A DNA stretch of 64,000 bases, taken from contig MU858142.1 in NCBI GenBank assembly GCA_033297075.1, forward strand, positions 81,118 to 145,117, read 5' to 3'. The stretch comes from Rhypophila decipiens (taxonomy: Eukaryota > Ascomycota > Sordariomycetes > Sordariales > Naviculisporaceae). Of the stretch, positions 21,187 to 31,802 are shown one piece after another. Each line of letters starts with the position of its first letter. Positions within the stretch are counted from its first letter, which is position 1. The position numbers were made by a program, and so were the translations under genes. Below the pieces are notes generated by a model, which ran no database searches, was not told where the DNA came from, and saw only the letters and a program-made list of their open reading frames with translations.

Positions 21187-23269
21187 TCAGTCAGAATCGC
21201 TATCGGGGCTGTCTGAGAAGCCCTGGAACTCTTCTTCTGAATCGTCCAAGACTCCCACAGCATCCCCCTCAGGTTCATCATCCTGTTCCTCAATCTCAAA
21301 GGTCCCGCTGATATCCCATCTGTCTCCCTTCGCAGCCGAGCTCACATATTTGACAAACTTCAATGTGCCACTGTCGCGGAGTACCAAAGTCATCTTGTTC
21401 CACGCCGCCGCCTGGAAGAAAAGAATGTTATCTTCCTCGGCGCTGCTCTTGTAGATAGCCGCATCCTCGTTTCCATCGTCGTCGCCGGCCATGTAGACCT
21501 CGTGACCACCGACTTCGAGGGGCTCTTCAACGTCTTTGTCTATCTTCGGCTCCTTTTCGACGGCCTTGGCCTTGCCTTTGCCTTTGCCGTTGGGACTCGC
21601 ACTAGCATCAGCCTTCCCCTTTCCTTTAGCCTTGCGGTTAGCCTTGCCATTGCTAGCCTTCTCGTCGTCAGATGAGGCATCGGAATCAGCATCGTCCTCC
21701 TCCTCATCTTCCTCATTGTCATCGCCCCAACCGTCTGTCGGTGTGATGCCGATGTTCAGCTCGAGGCGGGGTTTGCCTTCATGTCCAGTTGCTAGTGTGT
21801 AGTCCAGTCCTCGGCGGAAGCGCCGAGCGATAAGATCATGGCTCTCTATGGTGGAGCGGGTCGCCATTTGAAGCCACAGGCGGAACTGCCGAGACGGAAG
21901 TAAGACCTCAATCAACTCCTTGATTGGCGAGTCTTCGGCGGCCTCGGCCGCAGGCTGCAAATAGAGGTACCTGTGCTTGTGAGGTGGTCGAGCAACCCTC
22001 CAGGCGCCCTTTTCGATCTTTTCGGTGGAATTTGGCAGCTTCGCGGCCTCTTGGGCCTCTACGTAAGCACGCACCTTCTCGGCAAACTTCGGGTGTAGAA
22101 TATCGGGCAACGTAATGCTGAATTCTTCTTCAAAATGCTCGGCGACACGATCGAGCGTGTCGGGTGTCAGGTAGGTAGGAGCCAGGTATTTCAATAGGAA
22201 GTCAAGGTCGGCTTCGTCCAGCCCAGAGTCGTCACTCTCCTGACTGCTCTCGCTGGGCTTCTCCACAGCCACAGGTTTCGCCTCCGGTTGGTCGTGCTGA
22301 TCCGGATTACCTTGGAGTTGCATCAGACCGCTCTTCTCTGCAGCCTTCTTCTCGGCCCCCTCAATCCAGCCGTCCTCCCCAATCTGCGGAATATGGAACC
22401 ATCCACTGATGGCCATCCTGATGCGCCCGCCATTTTTCTCCAGCTCATCCTTGGATGCGGCATGGTAAACCTCCTCGACATCGTGGAACGACTCGCCGGG
22501 CTGGACAGCGAAGAAGGAAAGTTGGTTCCATGCAGGTGGGATGACCTTGACAACATCTGGCAGCGGCGTCTTGGCCATCTCGCCATCTTTTCCTTCCCGA
22601 TCGACCACAGGAAAAAGCCGGAGAGCGCCGCCCCACTCGGGCTGCCATGGGGTATCTGGGTCGGTCAGGTACAGAATGTAGCTGACCTTACGAGACCCGA
22701 TAACGTCGTCGTGACACAAGAGATAGCAGCCAGGGGTGTACACGTTGATAGCCATGTCTGTCTTGCGTCCACTCAGGGGTCCGCACCCGGTAATGTGAGA
22801 CACGTAGTCGCGGAAAGTCTGGGAATAGAGCGCATCGCGCAGGGCAAGGAGAGACGGGAGCTTCGCCAGTGCATCGTCTTCTAAGCCGTCCAAGTTGGCC
22901 AAGTCTCCGCTCTGGTGAATTTTATAGATGTCGGTCTCCTTCGGGGTGAAAGAGACGTTGCTCTTGATCTCGTTCCGCACCTTGCGCAGAAGGGCGTCGT
23001 CGACGAGGCCCGATATGACGCTATGCTTGTATGGGGTAGACGAGGCATATTCGGAGGTGTATTTTTCTAGGACGGCCTTTTCGAATAGTCCTTCGCGGAA
23101 CCTGGCTTTGGCATCGTCATCGCTGAGGGCTGTAGGTATGATGAAGTCAGTCCTGCGACCTGGTAGAAGAAAGCGGGTACTTGAGGTCCAAAGGGGCGAG
23201 ATTACAGTTCTTGGACCGTTTCTTGATGGGCTTCTTCCCATCGATGGTGGCAGCGGCTTTCCTCTTCAT
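21187..23269 (-). CDS. ofd1: Prolyl 3,4-dihydroxylase family protein (Ofd1/Tpa1 type)
   Basis: Fe(II)/2-oxoglutarate dioxygenase of the Ofd1/Tpa1/OGFOD1 family. Members hydroxylate a proline of ribosomal protein uS12 and take part in translation termination and, in fission yeast, oxygen-regulated Sre1 turnover. Predicted 678 residues in two exons: 23269..23206 and 23159..21187. The 46-base intron joins KKRSKN-CRRTDFIIP. The N-terminus is basic (MKRKAAATIDGKKPIKKRSKN), a possible nuclear signal. The catalytic domain has the iron ligands H-x-D in YLLCHDDV (about 169-171) and a distal His in ESFHDVEE (about 247). The 2-oxoglutarate Arg lies in GGRIRMAISGWFHIP (about 268). A second double-stranded beta-helix C-terminal domain follows (LDFLLKYLAPTYLTPDTL...; RRFRRGLDYTLATGHEG). 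An acidic, Lys/Gly-rich insert (GKGKADASASPNGKGKGKAK) interrupts it, and the tail is acidic. Confidence 0.93.
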
Positions 23270-24352
23270 TGTGAAAACCCAATTGACTTTGTTACACAGA
23301 GAATTTTGGTAGTTTGGGGTGGTGAATGCGAAAAGAGAAAAAGTTGCAACAGAAAATGGGCTGACATCGCGGTCTAATAATCGTAGAGAGAAAATTCAGT
23401 GGGTCCCAAGCAAGCTTGCCGCATCAACCCCACTACCCGCAACGACCCGGACCCAGCAAGAACACTCGCTCTCCAGATGGAGCAAGGACTTCCCCTACAA
23501 TAATCCGTACTGTTGGACTACACCTGCATCGGACCTGCTACAGTAAGGTTATTTCCGTCTTAAACACTCAGAAACGGCTTGTTCCATCCAAATTATGGCC
23601 AGGGAAGGGACACTGGCAAGTCGGCAATGGGAGAGAGAGACCGGCGCCAATGTCTCCTCTCTTCGGATATCAAAGCTGAGATTCATGACAGTGGGTGGAG
23701 GGCCATGCATGATGCGCGAAGCGCCGTCAACCTCTCTTTTCTCCTCGTCTGTCAGGGGTGGGTGACAGTTCCTACTCAGTGCCTACACTCGTAGAGGGCT
23801 TCTCTGTATCGGTTTGCCATTGGGATCTCCCTCGAATGGTATAACATTTATGCCATATGCCCTCCGCTTTCGATTGTCGCTCCGCCCAAGCGCTGGGTAC
23901 TAACAGATTCATGCACCCGGTCCCTGGTTGGACGCTGTCTGGAGGGCTGTTCAGCGCAAAGGCTGTTATGCGGCGGCAACTGCAAGGAGAATTTTCACTG
24001 AATCAGAAGTGCGAGTTAACCTTGGCTTTTTGAATGGTCGCATCGAGCCGCTGAAGGTGTTTCTGGAGAATTGGTTTGGGATTGGCCAGTATTTACTATT
24101 ATGCCCCGAGTTTCGGGGCCTGGAGCCTCTGAGTGATCCTGGTGAATCTCATGTGCGGACGCAACCCATGGAAGCAAGCACCCTTTGAGGATTCCACATC
24201 CCGGCATTATAGTATTTTGAAAGGTTTGACCAAGCTGGCAAGCATCATGCTGTCCAGATCTATTCTCGCAATAGTATTCGCTTTAATTCATATATACTTT
24301 ACGGCTTGACCAGCATCTATACCTCAGCCCGAGGCCAGTTTAATGATCCACC
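23270..24352. other. Intergenic region between the prolyl-hydroxylase and epimerase genes
   Basis: These 1.1 kb hold the promoter of the prolyl-hydroxylase gene (left part) and the 3' flank of the epimerase gene (right part). Nothing else is supported; the open frames are short and lack recognisable features. Confidence 0.55.
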
Positions 24353-25313
24353 TCACAGCTTTCCACTCCTCTTATCAACAGCCTCTCGGAGCAACGCGAT
24401 GACCTCTGCTGGATCCTTAGCACCAAATACGGCACTTCCTGCAACAATAACGTTTGCACCGGCATCGGCTGCTTGATCTATCGTGCTAGGTCCAAGCCCA
24501 CCGTCAACCTCAATGTTGAGGTTCGGATAACGCTTCCTCAAAGCCTCAACCTTGGGCAACTCGGAGGCCATGAACTTTTGTCCTCCGAACCCGGGCTCAA
24601 CAGTCATCACGAGAACCATCTGCCCATAAGCATCCACAATTAGCTTGGAAGTCGTCAACTCTTGGAACTGTACGTAAGACTCACGTCTGGGCGCTCCTTC
24701 TCATCCGGATTCTCAAGAATGTCCCAGAGGACGTCAACCGGTGTCGCGGGCTTGATGGCAATACCAGCCAGCATGCCGTTGTCGTGAATGTACCGGATTA
24801 GCTCACGGGGACTTGTTTTCTCGTCCGATTTTGCTTCCGGGCTTTCAGCCGCAGATGAGTTCGCAGCTTCGTAGTGAAAGCAATAAAGGTCGCAACCGGC
24901 ATTTTTGAACTCCTTGACCCATTTCTTGGGCTTTATTCCAAGGTAAATAACTCATGGTTAGTATCGTAACAGACACCTTTCTGGCTGTGAGATGAGGGAC
25001 AAGGTACCTCGGCAATCATCATGTGGCAGTCAAAGGTCCCTTTGCCGTAAGCTTGGGTTGGCTTGTCGACATGGGACCTGATCTTGACCACTACCGGAGG
25101 ACCAAATGTGAGATTTGGAACGAAATGGCCATCCCTGTTGAGGTTATCATCATTAGGCCTCGTAGCTCCGGATCACAATGATCACAACGAAGCTTACATG
25201 ATGTCGACATGGAGCCAGTCAGCACCCTGGCTGATCGTCTTGGAGCATGCTGCCCCAAGGTCGGCAAAGTCTGCCGAAAGGATAGAGGGCGCAATGATCG
25301 CGGGGGGTGTCAT
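24353..25313 (-). CDS. RPE1: Ribulose-phosphate 3-epimerase
   Basis: Cytosolic TIM-barrel enzyme interconverting D-ribulose 5-phosphate and D-xylulose 5-phosphate in the pentose phosphate pathway. Predicted 251 residues in four exons: 25313..25198, 25134..25008, 24930..24685 and 24619..24353. The joins keep one frame. Recognition rests on [32 protein letters not shown] (metal-binding Asp), FDCHMMIAE (metal His), [13 protein letters not shown] and the phosphate-binding end [12 protein letters not shown] stretch plus [13 protein letters not shown]. The length is near the yeast enzyme (238), with a small Ala/Ser/Glu-rich insert ([15 protein letters not shown]) after FHYEAA. Intron 2 ends AAAG instead of the usual YAG, but a TACTAAC branch site 32 bases upstream supports it. 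The gene is divergent from the gene at 25752 and shares a 438-base promoter region with it. Confidence 0.95.
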
Positions 25314-25751
25314 ATTGTCAATATCTCCTTAAGTTCTTAGGGTGATTCGAATTGAAGGTTGGAGGATGTGTTTGTTACTCGGTCCAAGTATATGAGCTTT
25401 GTTGAGGATTTGGCGGGGGAGGGGCACCCAATGATAGTGGTCCCACACCAGTGGTCCAGAGAGACGGGATGGAAGCTGCTGGCTTATCGATAACCATCAA
25501 CCGAGAGTCTTGGCGCCAAGGCCCCTTTCGACTCTGACATCACCCATTTCTTGTGCAACATTTAGATCCTCATCAGACCACACCGACCCTACTCCATAAC
25601 AGACCATCAGTACTCGAGGGCGACGTTCAAGTTTCCCCGCAAAGTTCAAGATAATTGGGATTCCTCATTTCTCTGAGAACTGTCGAAATAGAAACTCACC
25701 AAACACATACAGCCGCAGAAAAATTTCGAAGGGAAGAGAAGGGCTGGGAAG
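25314..25751. promoter_or_regulatory. Shared divergent promoter between the epimerase and questin-oxidase-like genes
   Basis: Only 438 bases separate the two start codons, so both core promoters lie here. The plus-strand side is CA- and CT-rich close to 25752. No clear TATA box is seen for either direction. Confidence 0.6.
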
Positions 25752-27100
25752 ATGGCCTCGATACTTTCACACGTTCCGATAGTCAACTGGCTCGTGACGC
25801 CAAAAAACGTTGTCAAGAAAATCCATCTTCCGCCCGTTGAAGTGCACGCCATCGAGACAGACCCAGAAAAGAGACCCCGTACGCTCAAACATCTTCTTCG
25901 AGCCAACCACGTGAATCACTCCGTTATTTACCATAATCTTCAATTTGACAACCATCTTCCGCACATTCTCTGCTCCGCTTACCTACTCGGCGCTCAGACT
26001 TCTCAACTTCACCACATCTACGAAGAAGAGTCTAAATCCTTAGAACCATGGAAAGACTCGCCCTCGGAGGTTATCCAAGATGACTGGAGAGACTTCCTAG
26101 GTGACAAACGCTACCAAAGAGCGTTTGTAGACTTTTTCGAAGATGCTCTTGCCATGAAATATGCATATAATTGGAAGAAGGTCGTTGAAGAGTACATGTT
26201 TGGAGGCGACGAGCCCTTGGTAAACGGGCTGATCGGCGGTCGTAAGTTCCATTGTCATTTTGTTTTGCGGAACGCTTTTACTAACAGCTTGCACAGTTGG
26301 TCATCCGCTCATCCACTTGGGCTATGCTTTCGAGTTTGACAACCGGGAGATCGCCATTGAGGCCCTGGCGATGGCAGCATCGCAGTACAATTTCCTCCAC
26401 AAGTATATCGATGACTCCTCATACACCATAAAACCACCATTCAGCTCTGCTTCGCCTAGCGAGCTTTTGGAGAAGCTCGCCACCGATAAACGGTTCGACG
26501 GCATCTTTAGGGAGCCAGGCTTCGAGAACATCGAGAAACTCTTCCAGGGACACGAGTCGCTGGTCCTCGAATATTGGAATGCCTGGGAACTCTCTGACCC
26601 AGTCAAACAGTTTCAGGAGTCCCAAGAAGCGGCCGTCGCTCTGCTGGTAGCTACGGTACCACCGGGAACCCATTCTTACAACTTCTTCATCGTCCACCTT
26701 CTCACTACCAGCCACGCGGTTCGAATATTGCTTCCTTTCATTCCTGCCAAGTTCCACATCGGTCTGGTTCGACAATGGTGGCTCTTGACAATTGCAGTTT
26801 ACATTGCCGAGTTACGGCCCAAGATTGACCCAGACAACGTCCCTCCCAATCTCAGCAGAAAGGGATGGAGTTACGTCGAGGATAAAGCGTTGAATTCACC
26901 GTGGTCGACAGATGCTCATTACGTAAAGGGTAAGCTGATTTGTGCATTCATGTTGAGTCGCTCATATAGACTGCTAACAACTTTATCTGACAGCAATCCG
27001 CTCCATAAAAGAGGCAGCCCGAACGTGGGGTGATGTTCATGACAGATATCTGTGCGCTGCGGTCAAGTTTGTGGACGAATTTGCAGGTTGGGTACACTGA
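25752..27100 (+). CDS. Questin-oxidase-like protein
   Basis: Predicted 409 residues in three exons: 25752..26241, 26297..26929 and 26994..27100. Joins read IGG-LGHPLIHLGYAFEF and YVK-AIRSIKEAARTW, ending FVDEFAGWVH. The protein matches the questin oxidase-like family (formerly DUF4243). Its founding members catalyse Baeyer-Villiger-type ring opening of anthraquinones such as questin in the geodin and related polyketide pathways. Supporting blocks are LLRANHVNHSVIYHN-LQFDNHLPHILCSAYLLGA, the GHPLIHLGYA motif and a His-rich HSYNFFIVHLLTTSHAVR segment. No signal peptide is present. The ATG at 25752 precedes MASILSHVPIVNWL and is the first in frame. No polyketide synthase or other tailoring gene is visible nearby, so the substrate is unknown; many fungi carry stand-alone paralogues. 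Confidence 0.88.
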
Positions 27101-27837
27101 AGTAAGTTACCCGTAAGTAGGACTCCGACATGGTCACTGAATTACGTTATAAGCAAGACAGCCATGTTCTTCATTGAACTGCGAACAATCGAATCTTGAA
27201 TGTGCTTTGAGAGTGGAAGAGGAAAGAGTGGTGGAAAACGAGCTCGAGCTGTATATGATCAAGTTTGATTTCACGGCTCTTGGGGGGGTTAGGCAACCCC
27301 TTTTTCTCTAACAAAATACACGATGGTGATGTGCACATGAAAATCTCAAAGCATCCGAAGTGTTGGAAACTACATCAAACCAGCAATTGTTGTGAAAATC
27401 CTGTAATTGATGAAAGAGTCTTGAGTTCCCTAGTATATGTCTGGAAATTCGAGTGACATTGCCGTCTTTAGTCTTTTTCAACGACAGCTTGGCCATGTGA
27501 ACATCAACATGTTTTAAATTGTAGGATTTCCATCACGATGGTTGTCCCACACGGGCCATCCGTACCAGTCACCCCAGGAACCCCACTCCGTGGTGCTGGA
27601 CCCCTGCCGGTTCTCCAATTGCAAGGCTGAGAACCCACCCCGCTGGACACCCCCTGGAACTTGGCCAAGGTGGTGGTGGGTGCTGCCTGCCATTTGATTG
27701 CTTTTGAGACCAGGAATCTTTCAGCTTTTCGCCCATCCCCCACCACGCAACTTCAGTCAATTGAGTTTTCGAGATTCAACACTTCCTCTTGATATGTAAA
27801 AATCAATGCTGTTTCGCGCACAATTACATAATTCGCC
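27101..27837. other. Intergenic region upstream of RAD17
   Basis: These 0.7 kb contain the 3' flank of the questin-oxidase-like gene and the promoter of RAD17. A G-run (27282-27287) and C-rich patches near 27570-27660 are the only notable features. No gene is supported. Confidence 0.5.
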
Positions 27838-30800
27838 ATGCCGCCAGCTGCAAAGCGACGCAAGCGGGCCATTATCGACGACTCCGATGACGACGATGGT
27901 GATAATAATAAAGTCGACGCGAAGCCAAATGGCCGCGGCGGACTGCAGCAGCCGAAGGCCAAGAACACCAACAGCCGTAATAATACCCTGACCCGTTTCC
28001 TCATTTCTTCCCCGGACGCGAAGCAGTCGGCGAATGGGATAAATCCTTCCGCGTCTCCGAGCCCGACCCGAAAGAAACCGACGGCGGCACCTGTAGCGCA
28101 AGCGTCATCATCCGCCCCAGTTCAAAATGGGATACAGAGCCGCCTGTTCGCTGCTGCCTCGAGACCGGCAACCAAGAGTCCAAGCGCGAGCCCAGAAAAG
28201 AAACGGACGACCAGAGGAAGCAAGAAGCTCAAAATCGACGACAATGAGAAAGGGAAGAGTGCTGACCTGAAGACGCTCTTTTCCAACCAAGCACAGAGGA
28301 GCCGGAACTCTGCTGCGAGCGCGTCTTCTTCGTGTGCTGGTACCAACAAGAATGCTCTCAGCTCGCTCCAGTTCGACGATATAATTAGTGATCCCATTTC
28401 AGGGGATGAAGATATTGCCTTGCACAAAGCCGCCTCGTCGTCGAGCATCGTGGGAAAGGCGGCCCATAAGCGCTTCAAGGGGTCCTCACAGTCACAGTCC
28501 GGGGCAAGTAGCATCGGCAACAGCCAGCGGTTCTTGATGCCGCCAAAGCCGGCAGCGTCAGGAGGGACTTCAAAGTCAGCCAATGCGAGCCCGGATGATC
28601 CACGACCGTGGTCCGAGCGATTTGGACCAGTCAATTTGGACGAACTTGCTGTGCACAAGAGAAAAGTGGCGGACGTGAGGAAATGGCTGGACGATGTTAT
28701 GGCGGGCCGGATGCGACAGCGACTCTTGGTGTTGAAAGGCGCCGCCGGCACGGGCAAAACAACCACGGTTCAACTCCTTGCTAAGGACATGCATTGCGAG
28801 ATTCTCGAGTGGAAAAATCCAGCCAGCTCGTATGGGGCCGTGCAGGGGGGATATCAGTCAGCGTCTGCGCAGTTTGAGGAGTTCCTGGGACGAGGCGGGA
28901 GGTTTGGGCAGTTGGACATAGAATCACCGGATCCGTCTCCTCCTCCTCCACCATCTACGAGCACCCAAAGCACCACTGGACGCCCAGAGCGAAGGATTAT
29001 CCTCATCGAGGAGTTTCCCAATACGTTTATGCGCTCCTCGACTAGCCTGACATCGTTCAGGAACGCCATATTACAATTCCTGGCGGCAAATACGCTGCCA
29101 CTCATGAGCTTTTCACGAGACTCTTTTGCAGATCCAATCACGCCAGTCGTGATGATCATATCAGAGACTCTACTTACCACGACATCCGCGTCTGCTGATA
29201 GTTTCACAGCGCATAGGCTACTCGGTCCCGAAATCCTTCGTCATCCCGGGACAGGAGTCATCGAATTCAACCCCATCGCCCCCACACTTCTGGCGAAAGC
29301 CCTCGAAGTAGTCGTCCAAAAGGAGGCGCGAAAATCCGGTCGACGGCGGACCCCAGGGCCGTTGGTCCTCAAACGTTTAGGCGACATAGGGGACATTCGA
29401 AGCGCAATATCAGCACTAGAATTCCTCTGCGTCAAAGGCGACGATGATGCCGACTGGGGCGCCAATATCGCATTTACCAAACCAAAGCGAGGGTCGAAAG
29501 AACCCCCTGCTCTGACAAAAGGCGAACAGGACAGTCTCGAGCTGGTAACTCAACGAGAGTCCACGCTAGGAATATTCCATGCCGTGGGCAAAGTAGTTTA
29601 CAACAAACGAGGAGACCCGGCGCCGGAAGGATCAGTCGAGGCAAAGGCGGAGATACTCCCAGATTACATGGCCCATCTGGCGAGGCCTTTGCGGTCGGAG
29701 GTCTCGGTTGAGACTCTGATTGACGAGACGGGCACCGACACGCACACATTCATCTCGGCCTTGCACGAGAATTTCCCGCTGTCGTGTGACCCGACCGGGC
29801 CGGCGGATCCTAATTCCTCGCTGGATTATATGAATGGGTGTCTGGAGAATCTCTCGGATAGCGATATGCTATGTCCATCGTGGGACGTCTTCTTCAGCGG
29901 CGGCGGTGGTGGTGGTGGTGGGAATGGATATTTTGGGAAAGATTCGGGGAGTCATGTCCTACGCCAGGACGAAATGGCGTTCCAGGTTGCTGTGCGGGGT
30001 CTGCTTTTCTCGTTGCCGTCGCCGGTCAAACGGCAGAAACATCCTACCGGGCGCGGTACGGACTCGTACAAGATGTTTTATCCCGCGTACCTCAAGCTCT
30101 GGAGGGCAAAGGAGGAACTGGAGGGGCTGGTGGATATGTGGTCTACCAAGATGCTCAAGGGCCAAGATGGCACATCTTCAAGCAGCAGCAACGTTTCTAG
30201 TACTACGAGTCTAACAAACGGCGCGAGTGCATTCCGAAAACCCAAACCAATCTCCGGCGGGAGTGGAAACGGAACCACCACAAGCAGAAACAACAGTCTG
30301 AGCATAGAAAACTGGGCATTGTCGCCTAGCAAAAGACGGCAATCAGAAGTCGATTCAACCACGACGACGACAAATACGGATAAAGCACCACCACCACCGT
30401 TACTCTCTCTCGGGAGCTCGGCACGACAAGAGATGTTACTAGAGAGGCTGCCTTACATGGCGCATATCGCTCGTCGGAGGCGATGCTCGTTTGGCACGAT
30501 GCGGATTAAGGATCTGGAGAAGATCGTGACCTTTTCGGGTATTGGGCCCAGCAAGGGGGACGAGTCGGATGTGGAGGATGATGGTGTCGACGAGAGAGCA
30601 GCTACGGGGACTATTGGAGGGGGAGAAGAAGATTCTGCGGCCTGGGCGACGGATAAACCTACTGAGGAGGGGACTCCTAGGAAAAAGAAACGTACTACTG
30701 CTGCTGGAGGAGGAGGATTACTGGGTGGTGGCCGAGGTACTACTACTACTACCAAGAAAAAGGGGGGATTGTTTGACGAGGAGGAGGACGACGGGCTAAA

Positions 30801-30870
30801 TGGGCTGGAGAATTTGCCGTTACAGAGTCTTGTCTTGAGCGATGATGATATTGAGGATGATGACTTTTAA
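27838..30870 (+). CDS. rad17: Checkpoint clamp loader subunit Rad17
   Basis: Large subunit of the Rad17-RFC2-5 complex, which loads the Rad9-Rad1-Hus1 clamp at DNA damage and stalled forks in the nucleus. It is a single exon of 1010 codons. The N-terminus is basic and acidic in turn (KRRKRAIIDDSDDDD, a likely nuclear signal). An RFC-like landmark DDPRPWSERFGPVNLDELAVHKRKV precedes the AAA+ core. Walker A is GAAGTGKT at about 301-308, and Walker B is RRIILIEEFPN near 386-396. The lid region includes RRTPGPLVLKRLGDIGDIRSAISALEFLC. C-terminal features are YLPYMAHIARR-like (LLERLPYMAHIARRRR) and FSGIGPSKGDE. The tail is Ser/Thr- and Gly-rich with an acidic end (SDDDIEDDDF). A run of eight glycines (near 690) reflects a GGC/GGT repeat. 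The protein is longer than yeast Rad24 (659) mainly through these low-complexity insertions. It is convergent with APC2. Confidence 0.95.
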   Translation: MPPAAKRRKRAIIDDSDDDDGDNNKVDAKPNGRGGLQQPKAKNTNSRNNTLTRFLISSPDAKQSANGINPSASPSPTRKKPTAAPVAQASSSAPVQNGIQSRLFAAASRPATKSPSASPEKKRTTRGSKKLKIDDNEKGKSADLKTLFSNQAQRSRNSAASASSSCAGTNKNALSSLQFDDIISDPISGDEDIALHKAASSSSIVGKAAHKRFKGSSQSQSGASSIGNSQRFLMPPKPAASGGTSKSANASPDDPRPWSERFGPVNLDELAVHKRKVADVRKWLDDVMAGRMRQRLLVLKGAAGTGKTTTVQLLAKDMHCEILEWKNPASSYGAVQGGYQSASAQFEEFLGRGGRFGQLDIESPDPSPPPPPSTSTQSTTGRPERRIILIEEFPNTFMRSSTSLTSFRNAILQFLAANTLPLMSFSRDSFADPITPVVMIISETLLTTTSASADSFTAHRLLGPEILRHPGTGVIEFNPIAPTLLAKALEVVVQKEARKSGRRRTPGPLVLKRLGDIGDIRSAISALEFLCVKGDDDADWGANIAFTKPKRGSKEPPALTKGEQDSLELVTQRESTLGIFHAVGKVVYNKRGDPAPEGSVEAKAEILPDYMAHLARPLRSEVSVETLIDETGTDTHTFISALHENFPLSCDPTGPADPNSSLDYMNGCLENLSDSDMLCPSWDVFFSGGGGGGGGNGYFGKDSGSHVLRQDEMAFQVAVRGLLFSLPSPVKRQKHPTGRGTDSYKMFYPAYLKLWRAKEELEGLVDMWSTKMLKGQDGTSSSSSNVSSTTSLTNGASAFRKPKPISGGSGNGTTTSRNNSLSIENWALSPSKRRQSEVDSTTTTTNTDKAPPPPLLSLGSSARQEMLLERLPYMAHIARRRRCSFGTMRIKDLEKIVTFSGIGPSKGDESDVEDDGVDERAATGTIGGGEEDSAAWATDKPTEEGTPRKKKRTTAAGGGGLLGGGRGTTTTTKKKGGLFDEEEDDGLNGLENLPLQSLVLSDDDIEDDDF

Positions 30871-31802
30871 AGTCTGACCGATGCTGTGGTGAGGATGTCT
30901 TCCACCGAAGAGAAAATGGCCGGGAATTGGTGTGTGGTAAGTGTCTTGGAAAGATTCTTCTGAGGGGGGGGGGGGGGGGGGGATGAGCTGGTTCCCGGCG
31001 GCTCTTCGTTGTCAATATTTCTTTGTTGTTCCGTCAGCCATGCCCGATGCCGACGGGCTGTTGCGTAGCGGTGGGCGTGTCAATCGGCTTGAAGCTGAAT
31101 AAGCTCGTTTTCGTTGAACGATACGCCGAGCTAGGCCTTTACCGACAGGACTGGCACCTCGCTATTATTCTTTCACAGGGTCATATGGTGATGGATATGT
31201 TCATCTGGTCAAAATGAGGCGGACATGGGAGTTGATTGACAATGTCTTTAGCGGGTTACATGTATTATTTTCCATCTCATAATCGCCTCTTTCCATGAAA
31301 AGAAGGCAGTCATTTTACTTTGGGGAACTGGTCCATCGCCTCTCATATAAACAAGGTACATGAAGCCATTTAGCTATGAATTCGCCAATATACCAGTGTT
31401 CAGGCGAGAAATTCCAAGAACCGTGCACCTAATTAAATTGAATAAACGGAGAGTTCTCTTGATCAGGCTGCGCATATACTTGCTCGTGTGGATGTGGCCC
31501 TCTTTATCCTTTTTAACGAGTATCTATGTTATTGCTGCGTTCGTACTTGCACAGACTAACTAAAGAGGTTGTCCATCATTTTGTGATGACCAGGTCGGTG
31601 CCTAAGATACAAAACAAAACTACATGTCTAGCCCCGTGGGACAATCACCCAAGCATCAGTATGGTCCGTGACTTTCCTTCTCCATCAGAGAGATATTCCA
31701 CCAGACGACTCTGTATAAAAGTATTCACGCCGTCCGCCGCCCAGATAAACAAAGATACGTTCGCGGGGACGAAAAGCTCCCTCACTAGACATAGGTCTTG
31801 TC
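30871..31802. other. Convergent intergenic region between RAD17 and APC2, with a G19 tract
   Basis: Both flanking genes end here, so it should hold two 3' untranslated regions. An uninterrupted run of 19 G at 30964-30982 lies 94 bases after the RAD17 stop. The central 500 bases are AT-rich. No gene is supported. Confidence 0.55.
30964..30982. repeat. Homopolymer G tract, 19 bases
   Basis: This is an uninterrupted G run in the RAD17 3' flank. It would be a strong G-quadruplex former and is also a place where assembled length is unreliable. Confidence 0.9.

Noticed and set aside
28122..28766. Open frame antisense to RAD17
   Set aside because: It is a shadow frame in GC-rich coding sequence, with no start context or domain.
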